A DNA stretch of 64,000 nt from Bacteroidia bacterium (GCA_030427255.1 JAUHWY010000003.1:1-64000); one strand, 5' to 3'. Positions 8,037 to 16,705 are shown, numbered from the stretch's first letter. Made by a program: numbers and translations. Notes: a model not told the origin generated them from the sequence alone.

Positions 8037-8633
8037 TTAAAACTCGAATTGTACTTCAGGAGCCACATCGGCGCCTTCGGTCATTTCGAAATATCCTTTT
8101 TCTTCAGCGCCCATCATCCCGGCAAATATATTGTTGGGGAAGCGCTTGATGTAGGTATTGTAATCTCCAACGATGTCGTTGAATTTTTTGCGCTCCACGG
8201 TTATGCGGTTTTCGGTTCCTTCCAACTGCACTTGCAAATCGCGAAAGGCCTCGGTGGCTCTAAGCTGTGGATACTGCTCGGCCACTACCATCAAGCGTCC
8301 CAAGGCTTGGGAAAGTTCCCCTTGTGAGGATTGGAAGGCTTTGATTTGATCCGGGCTCAATTTGCTGGCATCCACGGTCATTTGGGTGGCCTTGGCACGA
8401 GCTTCCACCACTTGGGTTAAGGTGGTTTTTTCAAAATCGGCAGCACCTTTAACGGTGTTCACCAAGTTGGGAATGAGGTCCATGCGGCGTTGGTACACAT
8501 TTTCTACTTGTGCCCAGGCTTTCTTGGTAGCCTCCTGCTTGGTTACGATGGTGTTGTATTTTCCGCAACCGGTCCAGCCCACAATAAGAACCAAAAGACC
8601 GCCTACTATAAGTACAATATGTGAAGTTTTCAT
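8037..8633 (-). CDS. lemA: LemA family protein
   Basis: The 198-residue protein has one N-terminal membrane anchor (about 5-25) and the LemA core: QVENVYQRRMDLIPNLVNTV (42-61), then LQVQLEGTENRI (about 133-144) and YNTYIKRFPNNI near 160-171. LemA proteins are N-out membrane proteins with a helical coiled-coil domain. Bacteroidota genomes usually pair them with TPM-domain genes, as here. The molecular role is undetermined. The start is supported by TAAATTTG lying four bases upstream, which predicts a leaderless transcript for the operon. Cys 23 in GWTGC could also be read as a lipobox, leaving lipoprotein processing possible. Confidence 0.93.
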   Translation of the reverse strand: MKTSHIVLIVGGLLVLIVGWTGCGKYNTIVTKQEATKKAWAQVENVYQRRMDLIPNLVNTVKGAADFEKTTLTQVVEARAKATQMTVDASKLSPDQIKAFQSSQGELSQALGRLMVVAEQYPQLRATEAFRDLQVQLEGTENRITVERKKFNDIVGDYNTYIKRFPNNIFAGMMGAEEKGYFEMTEGADVAPEVQFEF

Positions 8634-8637
8634 AGTA

Positions 8638-8645
8638 CAAATTTA
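8638..8645 (-). promoter_or_regulatory. -7 promoter element of lemA operon (leaderless type)
   Basis: TAAATTTG on the minus strand matches the Bacteroidota TAnnTTTG element and lies 4 bases before the lemA ATG, so transcription should begin at or next to the start codon. Confidence 0.7.
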
Positions 8646-8657
8646 CAAAAAAGAGCC

Positions 8658-9905
8658 TCACCAAGAGATAATCACCTGTCCATTGCCACTTCTTTGGCCG
8701 GCTGTTGTGGATGTATTTGAAGTTTGGTAGCTGCCATGGCCTCCGGTGTAGGACGATCCGCCGCCTCCCCCTTGATGGGAAAAGCCACAAGCTCCGCCAT
8801 ACCAGCCACCGCCACCGCCGCCTACCCAGCCTACGGTCACTCCGCTGTTGGCATCGCCACCCAGACCAAAACTGCCATTTTGGCCTCCGGTACCGCCGGC
8901 GCTTTGGGTACCACCGGTCGATGTTCCATAATTGGTACAGCCTGCACTTCCTCCAGTTAGGCCGCCGCCATGGCCGCCCGTACAATTGCTGTTGTCGGTA
9001 GATCCCCCACCTCCACCGCCTACTACTACGCGGTGGTTTAGGGTTTGGCCTCCCAGCCTTACATCGGAGGCTCCCCCTCCACTTCCGGCTTCGGAGGCAC
9101 TGTTCCAAGAATAGCCGCGCCCGCCGCCGTTAAAAGCATTTTGACTGTAACTATTGGCAGGAACCGCAGGTCCTTGCTGACCCACATAAATGGATACCGT
9201 TTCTCCGGAGCTCACCGGAAAGGTAGCCTTGGCATAGCCTCCGAGACCTCCCTGATTGGTTCCGGACCAACCTTCGGCTCCCCAACATTCTACGGTAAGC
9301 GAACAAACGCCGGCGGGTACCGTCCAAGTTTGCACACTACCGGTGTAATTAAAGGTTTGCGACTGGTTTTGGCTTCCACATTGCAATACCGTTACGCTAA
9401 CGGTATCTGCGGTGCTGCATCCATTGGCATCGGTAACGGTCAAAACAGCTGCATAGGTCCCTGCATTGGACCAAGTTACGCTTGGGTTGGCCAAATTGGA
9501 AGAAGCCGGAGTTCCCGAAGCAAACTGCCACAAATAGGTCCAGCCTTGCTGGGTTTGGGTGGGCTGAAAAGAGATGCTTTGGTTCAAACCGGCCGAAGCA
9601 TTTCCGCCTTGAATGGCCACATTGGGAAAGCTGTTGCAATTGCATTCCAAGCTGCGCCATCCCGCCTGAAAATAAGATTCAACGCATTGGGTATTGGTAT
9701 TGTAAATAACCAAACCAACGGCAGGATTCGCAATGGAATTCCGTTGCGCCGTCGTTAACCTGGGCAACAAAAGCCCTTTGTCGGTAAAGTCTACTTCTAA
9801 TCCGGCCGAAGGATCGGGACTACCTCCTCCCGTGCCAATACGCACACCTTGCGCTTGTAGGGCATAGCCTGCGCATAAAACTAAGATAAAGGCGAGTTTT
9901 CTCAT
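8658..9905 (-). CDS. Secreted protein with PKD-like and glycine-rich domains
   Basis: I start at ATG 9905 (415 residues), because MRKLAFILVLCAGYALQAQG is a clean signal peptide; the longer track start adds only polar residues. An N-terminal segment (DFTDKGLLLPRLTTAQRNSI) is the module seen before tail-fibre-like regions in many Bacteroidota surface proteins. A PKD-like domain follows (LTVTDANGCSTADTVSV, about 150-180). The C-terminal half is a Gly_rich domain (FNYTGSVQTWTVPAGV, then runs such as VVVGGGGGGS) ending GQVIISW. No type IX sorting domain is visible. It is probably an exported surface or matrix protein; function is unknown. It is divergent from the Dph6-like gene. Confidence 0.8.
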   Translation of the reverse strand: MRKLAFILVLCAGYALQAQGVRIGTGGGSPDPSAGLEVDFTDKGLLLPRLTTAQRNSIANPAVGLVIYNTNTQCVESYFQAGWRSLECNCNSFPNVAIQGGNASAGLNQSISFQPTQTQQGWTYLWQFASGTPASSNLANPSVTWSNAGTYAAVLTVTDANGCSTADTVSVTVLQCGSQNQSQTFNYTGSVQTWTVPAGVCSLTVECWGAEGWSGTNQGGLGGYAKATFPVSSGETVSIYVGQQGPAVPANSYSQNAFNGGGRGYSWNSASEAGSGGGASDVRLGGQTLNHRVVVGGGGGGSTDNSNCTGGHGGGLTGGSAGCTNYGTSTGGTQSAGGTGGQNGSFGLGGDANSGVTVGWVGGGGGGWYGGACGFSHQGGGGGSSYTGGHGSYQTSNTSTTAGQRSGNGQVIISW

Positions 9906-9983
9906 TTGTGGCTGATTTTCAGGCAAGATAAATCAAATGGGAAAGCTATCCAAGTCTGTTTTTCTTCCACCAATAAGACCCCT

Positions 9984-9991
9984 TACCTTTG
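9984..9991 (+). promoter_or_regulatory. -7 promoter element of the Dph6-like gene (leaderless type)
   Basis: TACCTTTG lies 4 bases before ATG 9996. The longer track start at 9906 would place the promoter inside the coding region, so the ATG at 9996 is preferred. Confidence 0.7.
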
Positions 9992-9995
9992 CCAC

Positions 9996-10721
9996 ATGAA
10001 CCTTCCCTTGGAACCTTATGTCCTGCACTGGAGCAGCGGAAAAGATGCCGCCATGGCCCTTCAAACACTTTTAGTTCAAGGCTTTCCACCTCCGGTATGC
10101 CTAATCACCACCTACCAGCAATCCACCCAACGTGTAAGTATACATGGCACTCGCCTGGACTTGGTAACACAACAGGCCCAACGCCTCGGCGTTCCCCTGC
10201 GCGCGGTAGAACTTCCGGACTTGCCCAACAACCAAGCCTACCAAAACCAAATGGACGTTCATTACCACGCTTTAGCTCAAGAAGGCATTAAGTCGGTGGT
10301 TTTTGGGGATATTTTTCTGGAAGAACTCAAGGCATTCCGCGAATCCCAATTGAAGCCGCATGGCCTGGACGCTGTTTTTCCGCTATGGAAACAAAACACC
10401 GCAACCCTAGCGCAAAATATAGGGCCGGGTGGAATTCGAGCAAAAATCAATTGCATCATGCGCAACCGCTTGCCCGAAATCTGCCTTGGCTTGGACCTGG
10501 AAGATGCCCTGCCCCATTTCCCGGCCGATGCAGACCCCTGCGGTGAAAACGGAGAGTTTCACAGCTTTGTATACGATATGCCGGCCTTCAGCTCCCCCAT
10601 TGCGATGGATTTGGGCCAAAAAGTTGAACGGGAGTACCCGGCACCCAACGCACATTCGGAGCCGGTGCGCATGCAATTCATAGACCTTTTGCCCATTAGC
10701 GCAAGCCGTGAGAATCCCTAA
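9996..10721 (+). CDS. Dph6/MJ0570-like PP-loop ATP pyrophosphatase (diphthine-ammonia ligase family)
   Basis: The 241-residue protein has a PP-loop nucleotide site HWSSGKDAAMAL (about 11-22) and the family's C-terminal signature GENGEFHSFVYDMP (about 182-195). This is the adenine-nucleotide alpha-hydrolase superfamily, COG2102. Eukaryotic and archaeal members amidate diphthine on elongation factor 2. Bacteria lack diphthamide, so the substrate here is unknown and the eukaryotic name should not be transferred. The start is set by the promoter spacing and by the N-terminus MNLPLEPYVLHWSSGKD, which aligns with relatives. The next gene's promoter overlaps this stop codon. Confidence 0.85.
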   Translation: MNLPLEPYVLHWSSGKDAAMALQTLLVQGFPPPVCLITTYQQSTQRVSIHGTRLDLVTQQAQRLGVPLRAVELPDLPNNQAYQNQMDVHYHALAQEGIKSVVFGDIFLEELKAFRESQLKPHGLDAVFPLWKQNTATLAQNIGPGGIRAKINCIMRNRLPEICLGLDLEDALPHFPADADPCGENGEFHSFVYDMPAFSSPIAMDLGQKVEREYPAPNAHSEPVRMQFIDLLPISASRENP

Positions 10722-10726
10722 CTTTG
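10719..10726 (+). promoter_or_regulatory. -7 promoter element of the GatB/YqeY gene
   Basis: TAACTTTG overlaps the stop codon of the upstream PP-loop gene and lies 14 bases before ATG 10741. Confidence 0.6.
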
Positions 10727-10740
10727 TAAAAAGTAAAAAA

Positions 10741-11193
10741 ATGAGCCTGGAAAACACCATAAATCAAGACATCAAAGAGGCCATGAAGGCCAAGGACAGC
10801 CAAAAACTTGCCGCCTTGCGTGCCGTGAAGTCGGCGATTTTGCTGGCCAAAACCGAAAAGGGCGGCGACCAAGGCCTGAGCAAGGAACAAGAAATGGCCC
10901 TGTTGCAACGCTTGGTGAAGCAACGCAAAGAATCTTATGAGCTTTACATAGCCCAAAACCGCGAAGATTTGGCGCAGGAAGAAAAGCAGCAAATGGAGGC
11001 CATTGAGGTTTATTTGCCCGCCCAACTTTCCGACGAGGCCCTCAAAACCGAACTTCAAGCCATTATTGAGGCCCTGGGAGCGACCGGCCCCGGCGACATG
11101 GGCAAGGTTATGGGTCAGGCCAACCAAAAGTTGAAAGGCCAAGCCGAAGGCGCACGCATCGCCCAAATGGTAAAGGAATTGTTGAATAGTTAG
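10741..11193 (+). CDS. GatB/YqeY domain-containing protein
   Basis: The 150-residue all-helical protein has the YqeY hallmarks: DIKEAMKAKDSQKLAALRAV near the start, then QRLVKQRKESYELY at about 56-69, and ATGPGDMGKVMGQ near 117-129. The family shares its fold with the tRNA-binding tail of amidotransferase subunit B (GatB). It is presumed to bind tRNA or act in amidotransfer, but its role as a free-standing protein is not settled. Length is standard. It follows the Dph6-like gene and has its own promoter. Confidence 0.92.
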   Translation: MSLENTINQDIKEAMKAKDSQKLAALRAVKSAILLAKTEKGGDQGLSKEQEMALLQRLVKQRKESYELYIAQNREDLAQEEKQQMEAIEVYLPAQLSDEALKTELQAIIEALGATGPGDMGKVMGQANQKLKGQAEGARIAQMVKELLNS

Positions 11194-11341
11194 GGGCTTG
11201 CCTGCGGCCGGGCTGTCCGTTCCAAGGCGCCCATCGCCCTGTGTTTTTTTGGGGACTGCTCGGGGGTTTGCTGCGCGCCACCTCCGACCAGTCTCCCAAC
11301 AAATACACAGCCCTCAGGTCGGCTTTCCTCTCCCATCCCTA
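11194..11341. repeat. GC-rich intergenic element, copy 2 (degenerate)
   Basis: The gap contains GGGGGTTTGCTGCGCGCCACC, which matches the apical motif (GGGGCTTGCTGCGCnCCGCC) of the other foldback elements, flanked by weakly complementary GC-rich arms. Confidence 0.5.
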
Positions 11342-11371
11342 AGCCAAAATCCTCTTAAATAAATGCATTTT

Positions 11372-11893
11372 ATGGATTCTTTACCCATCAAAAATAAAGT
11401 AGCCGAAAGCGGTATTCTAACCCTTGACCTCGAACAATGGGTTCCTGTGCCTCAAGTGAAGGCATTGGATATGGCCGAACTCTTGGAGCAAGGACTTCTG
11501 CTCCGAGAAAGCTCCTTTAAAGAAAAACTAGCCCAAGTAGATTGGAAAAGCTACGAAGGGAGCGAGGTTGCCATGTATTGCTCCACCGATGCCATTGTTC
11601 CCCAATGGAGCTGGATGTGGATGGTACGCGATGCGCAAGCCGCCGGAATTTCCGCCCACATGGCGCATCCTAAAGAACTGTACACCCGACTTTTCCTTGA
11701 GGCTTTAAGCACCAAGGTTGCACAAGAAGATGCCCAACTCCAAAAAGCACGGGTGGTGGTAAAAGGTTGTGGAAGCGGAATAGTTCCCACAGAAGCTTAT
11801 GCCGCTTTGGTAAACCTCCTGGCGCCCAAGGTAAAAAGTCTTATGTATGGCGAACCCTGTTCTACGGTTCCGGTGCTTAAAAACAAAGCTTAG
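11372..11893 (+). CDS. DUF2480 family protein
   Basis: The 173-residue protein matches the Bacteroidota-restricted DUF2480 family: an N-terminal NKVAESGILTLDLEQW, a central LLEQGLLLRESSFKEKL, the segment CSTDAIVPQWSWMWM and a conserved VVVKGCGSG near 130-138. I choose ATG 11372 over the ATG 9 bases upstream because relatives begin close to this point. There are no membrane or signal segments, so it is cytoplasmic. The function of this family is unknown. It is a single gene facing the convergent gene at 11890, with a 4-base overlap of stop regions. Confidence 0.85.
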   Translation: MDSLPIKNKVAESGILTLDLEQWVPVPQVKALDMAELLEQGLLLRESSFKEKLAQVDWKSYEGSEVAMYCSTDAIVPQWSWMWMVRDAQAAGISAHMAHPKELYTRLFLEALSTKVAQEDAQLQKARVVVKGCGSGIVPTEAYAALVNLLAPKVKSLMYGEPCSTVPVLKNKA

Positions 11894-13080
11894 GGCTTGG
11901 CCAAACACTTACCCCGCTGACCGTTCAAATGCCACAGCAGTACCTCCGATGCTATGGGCAACTGAAGGTCTTGCCGGGCTTGCACCTCATAGGTTCCCAA
12001 ACTTCGGCCGCTTAGGTCAAACAATTGCAATTGGCCTTTTTGTAGGCTGTGCAGATGCCAAAAAGAACCCTTGGCCCCACAACGAAGGGCCGCCTCAGCC
12101 TTTTGCTCTGAATTCAAGGACAAACCGGGAGACACATAAGGCGCCAAAGAAAAAGCGTACAACCTGGGCGGCAAATTGAGTGTGCCCACCGCTTCGCTTC
12201 CCATAATCAGCTGATGCGCTTGGGTAAAAACCACCGATTCCAATTGCCCCATATCGAATACCGTTCCCAAATCCAAACGCCTCCAATTGCCTTGCCAGGG
12301 AAATTTGGCGCCAAAATCGAAGCCAAGCACCAAAAAAGGACTGAAAAGGGGCGGCGCATACCCAACCAAAACCAGCAGGCTGTCTCCCCAAACGTCCATA
12401 CCGGTGGCTTGGCCCTGCAGTTCGGTGGAGTCCACCGGAAAAAGCGCATATTGCCCCGGAATGGCCGGCAAACGATACCAGCGCGCCTTGGATGAATTTC
12501 GATTCTTGGTCAACAGCAATAAAGAATCTCTAAAAAAGGCCATGGATTCGCAATCCCTGTCGTGGGCATTGGGATCGCTTACGGGGCCTTGTTGATCGGC
12601 ATAGGAAAAAGCTATGGTGTCCACCGTAAGTACCTGACCTTGGCAAAGCTCCTGCAAAGGAATGCGAAGCACCGCCAGGCTGTCCCTTTGCCCGTTGTTG
12701 TTGCCAAAATCTCCTACAAACAAGTGGTTTGGACCCACACAAGCATCTTCCCAATCGATTTGCTGAACGGGAATGGGCAGGCTATCCAAAATCGATCCGG
12801 AAACAGCGTCCATACCCAAAAGCACCGGAGCCTGTCCCCCATCGTTGTGCCCCCAAAGTTTTTGGCAGGCAAAACCAAGCCCCGACAACTCACTCAGGGA
12901 ATTGGGCAATACCGCAAGAACGGCAGCTTGAGCTTGCGTAGGCGCATACTGGCAAGAACCATCGTTAACCATGGCCGCCGGATTGAAATTAATGGCCTGG
13001 GGGTCCGTACAACCGTTCCCTTGGGCGTTCACAAGTAGGGAACTACAGAAAATTCCAACAAAGAAAATCAAGCCTTTCAT
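11890..13080 (-). CDS. Secreted protein with probable type IX sorting tail
   Basis: Starting at ATG 13080 (396 residues) gives a signal peptide (MKGLIFFVGIFCSSLLVNAQG) and an ATGA overlap with the histidine kinase stop. The mature N-terminus GCTDPQAINFNPAAMVNDGSC is a cysteine-flanked calcium-site-like motif common in Bacteroidota surface proteins. The body (IDWEDACVGPNHLFVGDFGN, then HDRDCESMAFFRDSLLLLTK) reads like a beta-propeller. The C-terminus (LFDLSGRSLGTYEV onward, ending LNGQRGKCLAKP) resembles a short type A T9SS sorting domain. Its substrate is unknown. The coupling to the kinase may only reflect compact gene packing. Confidence 0.75.
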   Translation of the reverse strand: MKGLIFFVGIFCSSLLVNAQGNGCTDPQAINFNPAAMVNDGSCQYAPTQAQAAVLAVLPNSLSELSGLGFACQKLWGHNDGGQAPVLLGMDAVSGSILDSLPIPVQQIDWEDACVGPNHLFVGDFGNNNGQRDSLAVLRIPLQELCQGQVLTVDTIAFSYADQQGPVSDPNAHDRDCESMAFFRDSLLLLTKNRNSSKARWYRLPAIPGQYALFPVDSTELQGQATGMDVWGDSLLVLVGYAPPLFSPFLVLGFDFGAKFPWQGNWRRLDLGTVFDMGQLESVVFTQAHQLIMGSEAVGTLNLPPRLYAFSLAPYVSPGLSLNSEQKAEAALRCGAKGSFWHLHSLQKGQLQLFDLSGRSLGTYEVQARQDLQLPIASEVLLWHLNGQRGKCLAKP

Positions 13081-14606
13081 GAAGCTTCGTCTATTACAAT
13101 GCGTATGGTGGTTCCTTTGCCCGGCTCGGATTGACGCACGGCAATCTTTCCATTGTGGTAGGATTCCACAATGCGACGCGTTAGGGACAAACCAAGCCCC
13201 CAACCTCGCTTTTTGGTGGTGTAACCGGGCCTAAAAATGCTCTTCCAGCGTTTGCGGGGAATTCCGGAACCGCTGTCAAAAACATCCAAATACACCTTTC
13301 GGCCATGCTTTTGCGTACTTAGGTGAATCAGCCCTTCGCTTTTTATGGCGTCAATGCTGTTGCGAATGAGGTTTTCGAGCACCCATTCAAACAAAGGTCG
13401 ATTGAGTTTAACGGGCAATTCGTGGCCCGGTCCGTCGAACTTAATCACAATGCTGCTCCGCGTACGCACTTGCATGTAGCGGGCCACATCTTCTACCAAG
13501 GCATTCAAATCGGTCACTTTCAATACCGGCTCCGAACCAATTTTAGAAAAGCGATCGGCAACGGTTTGGAGCCGTTCCACATCCCTTTCCATTTCTTGAA
13601 TGGCCTCGGGATCCACTCCTCGGCTTTGCAACAAGGCCAACCAGCCCATCAGCGAGCTAAGGGGAGTGCCCAGTTGGTGCGCCGTTTCTTTACTCATGCC
13701 TACCCAAACCTGGTTTTGCTCGCCGCGTCGGGCCAGGCTAAACAACAAATAGGCCACGAATAAAAACATGCCTACAATCGCTAAAAAAATAAAAGGGAAA
13801 ATGCGCAAATTGGACAAAATCACACTATCCTCATAAAAAATAAGGTATTGCTGTCCATCGCCAAGCTCCACCTCCATTCGATTGAAGGTGCTCATGTAGA
13901 ACAACAAGCGTTTGGGGTTGTTTTGCAGACCTTCGGGCAGTTCCTCCAAATTACCTGCAGCCAGGAGCGTATCCATTTGTGGGGTAGTGAACACTACGGG
14001 AACAGAGGCGGCATTAATGACCGTTTCCGAAATAAAGCTCTCCAGCAAACCGTCTAGGGTAGCCCTCAATTCTTGATAAATGCGGCTATCGTCGTAATAC
14101 AGATATTGCTCTTGCACCTGTCCAAACACCTCATAAGAAACATCAATGGCCTCATTTTTTTCCTTAAGTCGTTTGAGCTCCATTTGCATAAAGCCGGAGT
14201 CTTGGCTTTGTGCTTCGGGGTAATTATTCACAAAAAGCACCTTATCCTCCCCATTGGCAATAATGACCGGAATATTGGTATTATTGGCCATGATTCTTGT
14301 TGGGAAATACAGGTTTTCGCCTTGGCTGTCTTCGGATTGGACAAAATAAAGACTGGCATCGGCCCAAAGGCGAATGTTTTTTCTATCCTCCGCTTCAAAG
14401 GCTTTAAACAAGCTTTTGGTTTTGCGCAGCAATTCGGCGCGGTTTTTTATGGCAGAGGCCCAAAGTTCTACCTTTTGTTGTTCTTCTTTGGCAATGAGTC
14501 CCACCAAATAGTTGGTGTAGAGCACCACAGCCACTACGATTACCCCGGCAGCAATGCCAAGCCACACTTTCCAGCGTTGCTTTCTCAAATATACCCGTGA
14601 GGCCAT
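13077..14606 (-). CDS. Orphan sensor histidine kinase
   Basis: The 509-residue inner-membrane kinase has one transmembrane segment at about 15-33, an extracytoplasmic sensor region of roughly 230 residues with no recognised ligand-binding fold, and a second membrane segment near 270-292. The HisKA box SKETAHQLGTPLSSL (about 303) carries the phospho-accepting His. The N box is ENLIRNSIDAI, G1 is DSGSGIP and G2 is GWGLGL. No response regulator lies next to it, so its partner must be elsewhere. The start is supported by TACTTTTG five bases upstream. It overlaps the secreted-protein gene by ATGA. Confidence 0.93.
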   Translation of the reverse strand: MASRVYLRKQRWKVWLGIAAGVIVVAVVLYTNYLVGLIAKEEQQKVELWASAIKNRAELLRKTKSLFKAFEAEDRKNIRLWADASLYFVQSEDSQGENLYFPTRIMANNTNIPVIIANGEDKVLFVNNYPEAQSQDSGFMQMELKRLKEKNEAIDVSYEVFGQVQEQYLYYDDSRIYQELRATLDGLLESFISETVINAASVPVVFTTPQMDTLLAAGNLEELPEGLQNNPKRLLFYMSTFNRMEVELGDGQQYLIFYEDSVILSNLRIFPFIFLAIVGMFLFVAYLLFSLARRGEQNQVWVGMSKETAHQLGTPLSSLMGWLALLQSRGVDPEAIQEMERDVERLQTVADRFSKIGSEPVLKVTDLNALVEDVARYMQVRTRSSIVIKFDGPGHELPVKLNRPLFEWVLENLIRNSIDAIKSEGLIHLSTQKHGRKVYLDVFDSGSGIPRKRWKSIFRPGYTTKKRGWGLGLSLTRRIVESYHNGKIAVRQSEPGKGTTIRIVIDEAS

Positions 14607-14611
14607 ACCCT

Positions 14612-14619
14612 CAAAAGTA
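14612..14619 (-). promoter_or_regulatory. -7 promoter element of the histidine kinase (leaderless type)
   Basis: TACTTTTG on the minus strand lies 5 bases before the kinase ATG. Confidence 0.65.
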
Positions 14620-14692
14620 GCTAATCCCAGCCATTCACAGCCGCTTGTTCATAGTTTCCTGTTGGCATTTAAAGCCATTGCCTCTAAATCCT

Positions 14693-14700
14693 CAATTTTG
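14693..14700 (+). promoter_or_regulatory. -7-like element of ftsX (leaderless type)
   Basis: CAATTTTG, one mismatch to TAnnTTTG, lies 4 bases before ATG 14705, which argues for this ATG rather than the track start at 14645. Confidence 0.5.
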
Positions 14701-14704
14701 CATT

Positions 14705-15586
14705 ATGGCAAAAAGTGAGGAAAAAAAATCACGGCGTAGGCTGCAATTGGCCCAAATTACGAGCGTTATTTCCGTCACTTTGGTCATGACCGTTCTTGGA
14801 GCCTTAGGTTTAACTTTCCTAATCTCCATGCGCCTGTCCGAATATGCCAAAGAGCAATTTTCGCTGCAGTTGGTGCTCAGTGAGGTAATGGCCGAAACCG
14901 ACGTGGCCCCTATGCAAAGCGGTTTAGAAAAACTGCCCTTTTCCCGTAAGGTCAATTACATCAGCAAGGAAATGGCCACCCAAGAGTACTTGGCCTACTA
15001 TCCCAACGATTTCATGGACGTGCTGGATTACAACCCCCTTCCTCGGGTATTCGAAGTCTATATTCAAGCAGAGTACGTGCACGAAGACTCCATTGCGTCC
15101 ATTGAGAAAAGCCTAAAAAGCAATTATCCCTTGCACATTACAGATATCGAGAAAGACCCTTTAGGAGTGCGCGAAACCAACCAAAACCTAAGGTTGATCG
15201 GGCTATTTATGGCCGGCCTCTTAAGTCTTCTAACCTTTATAATGCTGGTGCTCATTCACAATACCATACGACTTACCATTTACTCCAGAAGGTTTATCAT
15301 CCGAACCATGCAACTGGTAGGAGCCACCTCCAAGTTTATTCGACGGCCTTTTTTGCGGGCCGGATTCTGGCAAGGGTTCATTTCTGCCGTCTTGGCCTCC
15401 GGAATTACAGCCGCGGCAGCCTACCTGCTGCACAGAGAAGAGTCCGACCTCTTTCCCCGGCAATTCTTGGTTCAAACCTCCATCCTTCTGGCCTTGATTT
15501 TTATATTTAGCCTTTCGGTTACCTGGTTTTCCACCCTTTTGGCGGTTCGGAAATTTTTGAGGACTTCTACCAACCGTTTGTATTGA
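14705..15586 (+). CDS. ftsX: Cell division ABC-type permease FtsX
   Basis: The 293-residue protein has a basic N-terminus (KSEEKKSRRRLQL), a first membrane segment near 20-43, a periplasmic loop of about 120 residues and three C-terminal membrane segments. The FtsX permease signature is visible in RRFIIRTMQLVGATSKFIRRPF. FtsX works with the ATPase FtsE to activate peptidoglycan hydrolases at the septum. ftsE is not in this window, which is normal in Bacteroidota. The order ftsX-DUF3098-uppP is conserved in the phylum and supports the call. The start follows the N-terminal pattern and the promoter spacing. Confidence 0.92.
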   Translation: MAKSEEKKSRRRLQLAQITSVISVTLVMTVLGALGLTFLISMRLSEYAKEQFSLQLVLSEVMAETDVAPMQSGLEKLPFSRKVNYISKEMATQEYLAYYPNDFMDVLDYNPLPRVFEVYIQAEYVHEDSIASIEKSLKSNYPLHITDIEKDPLGVRETNQNLRLIGLFMAGLLSLLTFIMLVLIHNTIRLTIYSRRFIIRTMQLVGATSKFIRRPFLRAGFWQGFISAVLASGITAAAAYLLHREESDLFPRQFLVQTSILLALIFIFSLSVTWFSTLLAVRKFLRTSTNRLY

Positions 15587-15597
15587 TTCGGATTTCT

Positions 15598-15605
15598 TAC
15601 CTTTG
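15598..15605 (+). promoter_or_regulatory. -7 promoter element upstream of the DUF3098 gene
   Basis: TACCTTTG lies 18 bases before ATG 15624, in the short gap after ftsX. Confidence 0.55.
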
Positions 15606-15623
15606 ACTTTTAAGTAGTCGCAC

Positions 15624-15893
15624 ATGAGTAAGCAACAACCAACGGAGCAACAACAAACAGGAGACAAAACCGGCTCAGGCTTGCATTTTCACCGCAACAA
15701 TTACCTGTTGTTTTTTGCAGGCATCCTTTTGCTTGTATTGGGCAATATTTTGCTCTCCGGCGGAGGTAGCGACGACCCGGAAGCATTCAATCCCGAAATT
15801 TTCAATAGCCAAAGGCTTGTTGTTGCCCCATTAACGCTTTTGGCAGGTTTTGTTACCATAGGCTTCTCCATTATGTGGCGCTTTAAAAAATAA
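15624..15893 (+). CDS. DUF3098 family small membrane protein
   Basis: The 89-residue protein has a polar Gln-rich N-terminus, a membrane segment NYLLFFAGILLLVLGNILLS (about 26-45), a short polar hinge with GGGSDDPEAFNPEIFNSQRL, and a second membrane segment before the final MWRFKK. This is the typical DUF3098 layout, restricted to Bacteroidota and usually placed between ftsX and uppP, as here. Its function is unknown; its position suggests a link to cell-envelope growth. It ends 5 bases before the TTG start of uppP. Confidence 0.9.
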   Translation: MSKQQPTEQQQTGDKTGSGLHFHRNNYLLFFAGILLLVLGNILLSGGGSDDPEAFNPEIFNSQRLVVAPLTLLAGFVTIGFSIMWRFKK

Positions 15894-15898
15894 AGGCT

Positions 15899-16705
15899 TT
15901 GGAGTGGTGGCAAGCTTTACTTCTGGCAATTATTGAAGGACTTACCGAATTTTTGCCCGTTTCCTCTACGGGCCACATGATTTTGGCCTCCTCCGCCATG
16001 GGCATTGCCTCCGACTCCTACGTAAAAATGTTTACCGTAGCCATTCAGTTTGGTGCCATTTTGTCGGTGGTTCTCCTCTATTACAAACGCTTCCTTAACC
16101 TCACCGACCTTCGCTTTTACCTGCATCTATTTATTGCCTTTTTGCCCGCTGTATTTTTCGGTCTTTTGCTTAAAGATTGGATCGATACTTTATTGGAAAA
16201 CCCAATGGTAGTGGCCATTAGTTTGCTCCTTGGTGGCATGGTCTTGGTTGGCATTGACCGCTGGTTTCGCCAAACCGCCACCGGCAGCGGCACCCAAACC
16301 TCACCGCTTAAAGCGCTAGTCATAGGCTGCTTTCAGGTCTTGGCCATGGTCCCCGGTGTCAGCCGTTCCGCAGCAACCATCATTGGAGGCATGACCCAAG
16401 GCCTAAACCGCACCCAAGCCGCCGAGTTCTCTTTCTTTCTGGCCGTGCCCACCATGCTTGGAGCTACCGTAAAAAGCATGTGGGATTTGTGGCAAACCGA
16501 ACCCGAGCTGTTTCATGCCGAAAACCTCAAACTTTTGGCCCTCGGAAATTTGGTGGCCTTCCTAGTAGCCTTGATGGCCATACGCGGCTTCATTACCTTT
16601 CTCACAAAAAGAGGCTTTGCCCTATTTGGTTGGTACCGCATTGTATTGGGCGGTGTCATTCTCGCGTTATACGCTGCGGGCTATCAGCTGGAAATGGTGG
16701 GCTAA
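15899..16705 (+). CDS. uppP: Undecaprenyl-diphosphatase UppP (BacA)
   Basis: The 268-residue polytopic membrane enzyme dephosphorylates undecaprenyl pyrophosphate to recycle the peptidoglycan lipid carrier. The two catalytic motifs are clear: EGLTEFLPVSSTGH (about 13-26) and PGVSRSAATIIGGM (about 152-165). Length is standard. The start must be a TTG (TTG GAG TGG), because no ATG precedes the first helix; it lies 5 bases after the DUF3098 stop, implying translation by re-initiation. In many relatives truB and queA follow directly; here they are at about 29-31 kb on the other strand. Confidence 0.95.
   Translation: MEWWQALLLAIIEGLTEFLPVSSTGHMILASSAMGIASDSYVKMFTVAIQFGAILSVVLLYYKRFLNLTDLRFYLHLFIAFLPAVFFGLLLKDWIDTLLENPMVVAISLLLGGMVLVGIDRWFRQTATGSGTQTSPLKALVIGCFQVLAMVPGVSRSAATIIGGMTQGLNRTQAAEFSFFLAVPTMLGATVKSMWDLWQTEPELFHAENLKLLALGNLVAFLVALMAIRGFITFLTKRGFALFGWYRIVLGGVILALYAAGYQLEMVG

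Noticed and set aside
9045-9758. 237-codon plus-strand ORF inside the glycine-rich protein gene
   Set aside because: It is the antisense frame of a low-complexity GGN-rich gene, which creates long spurious ORFs; the minus-strand protein has a signal peptide and domains.
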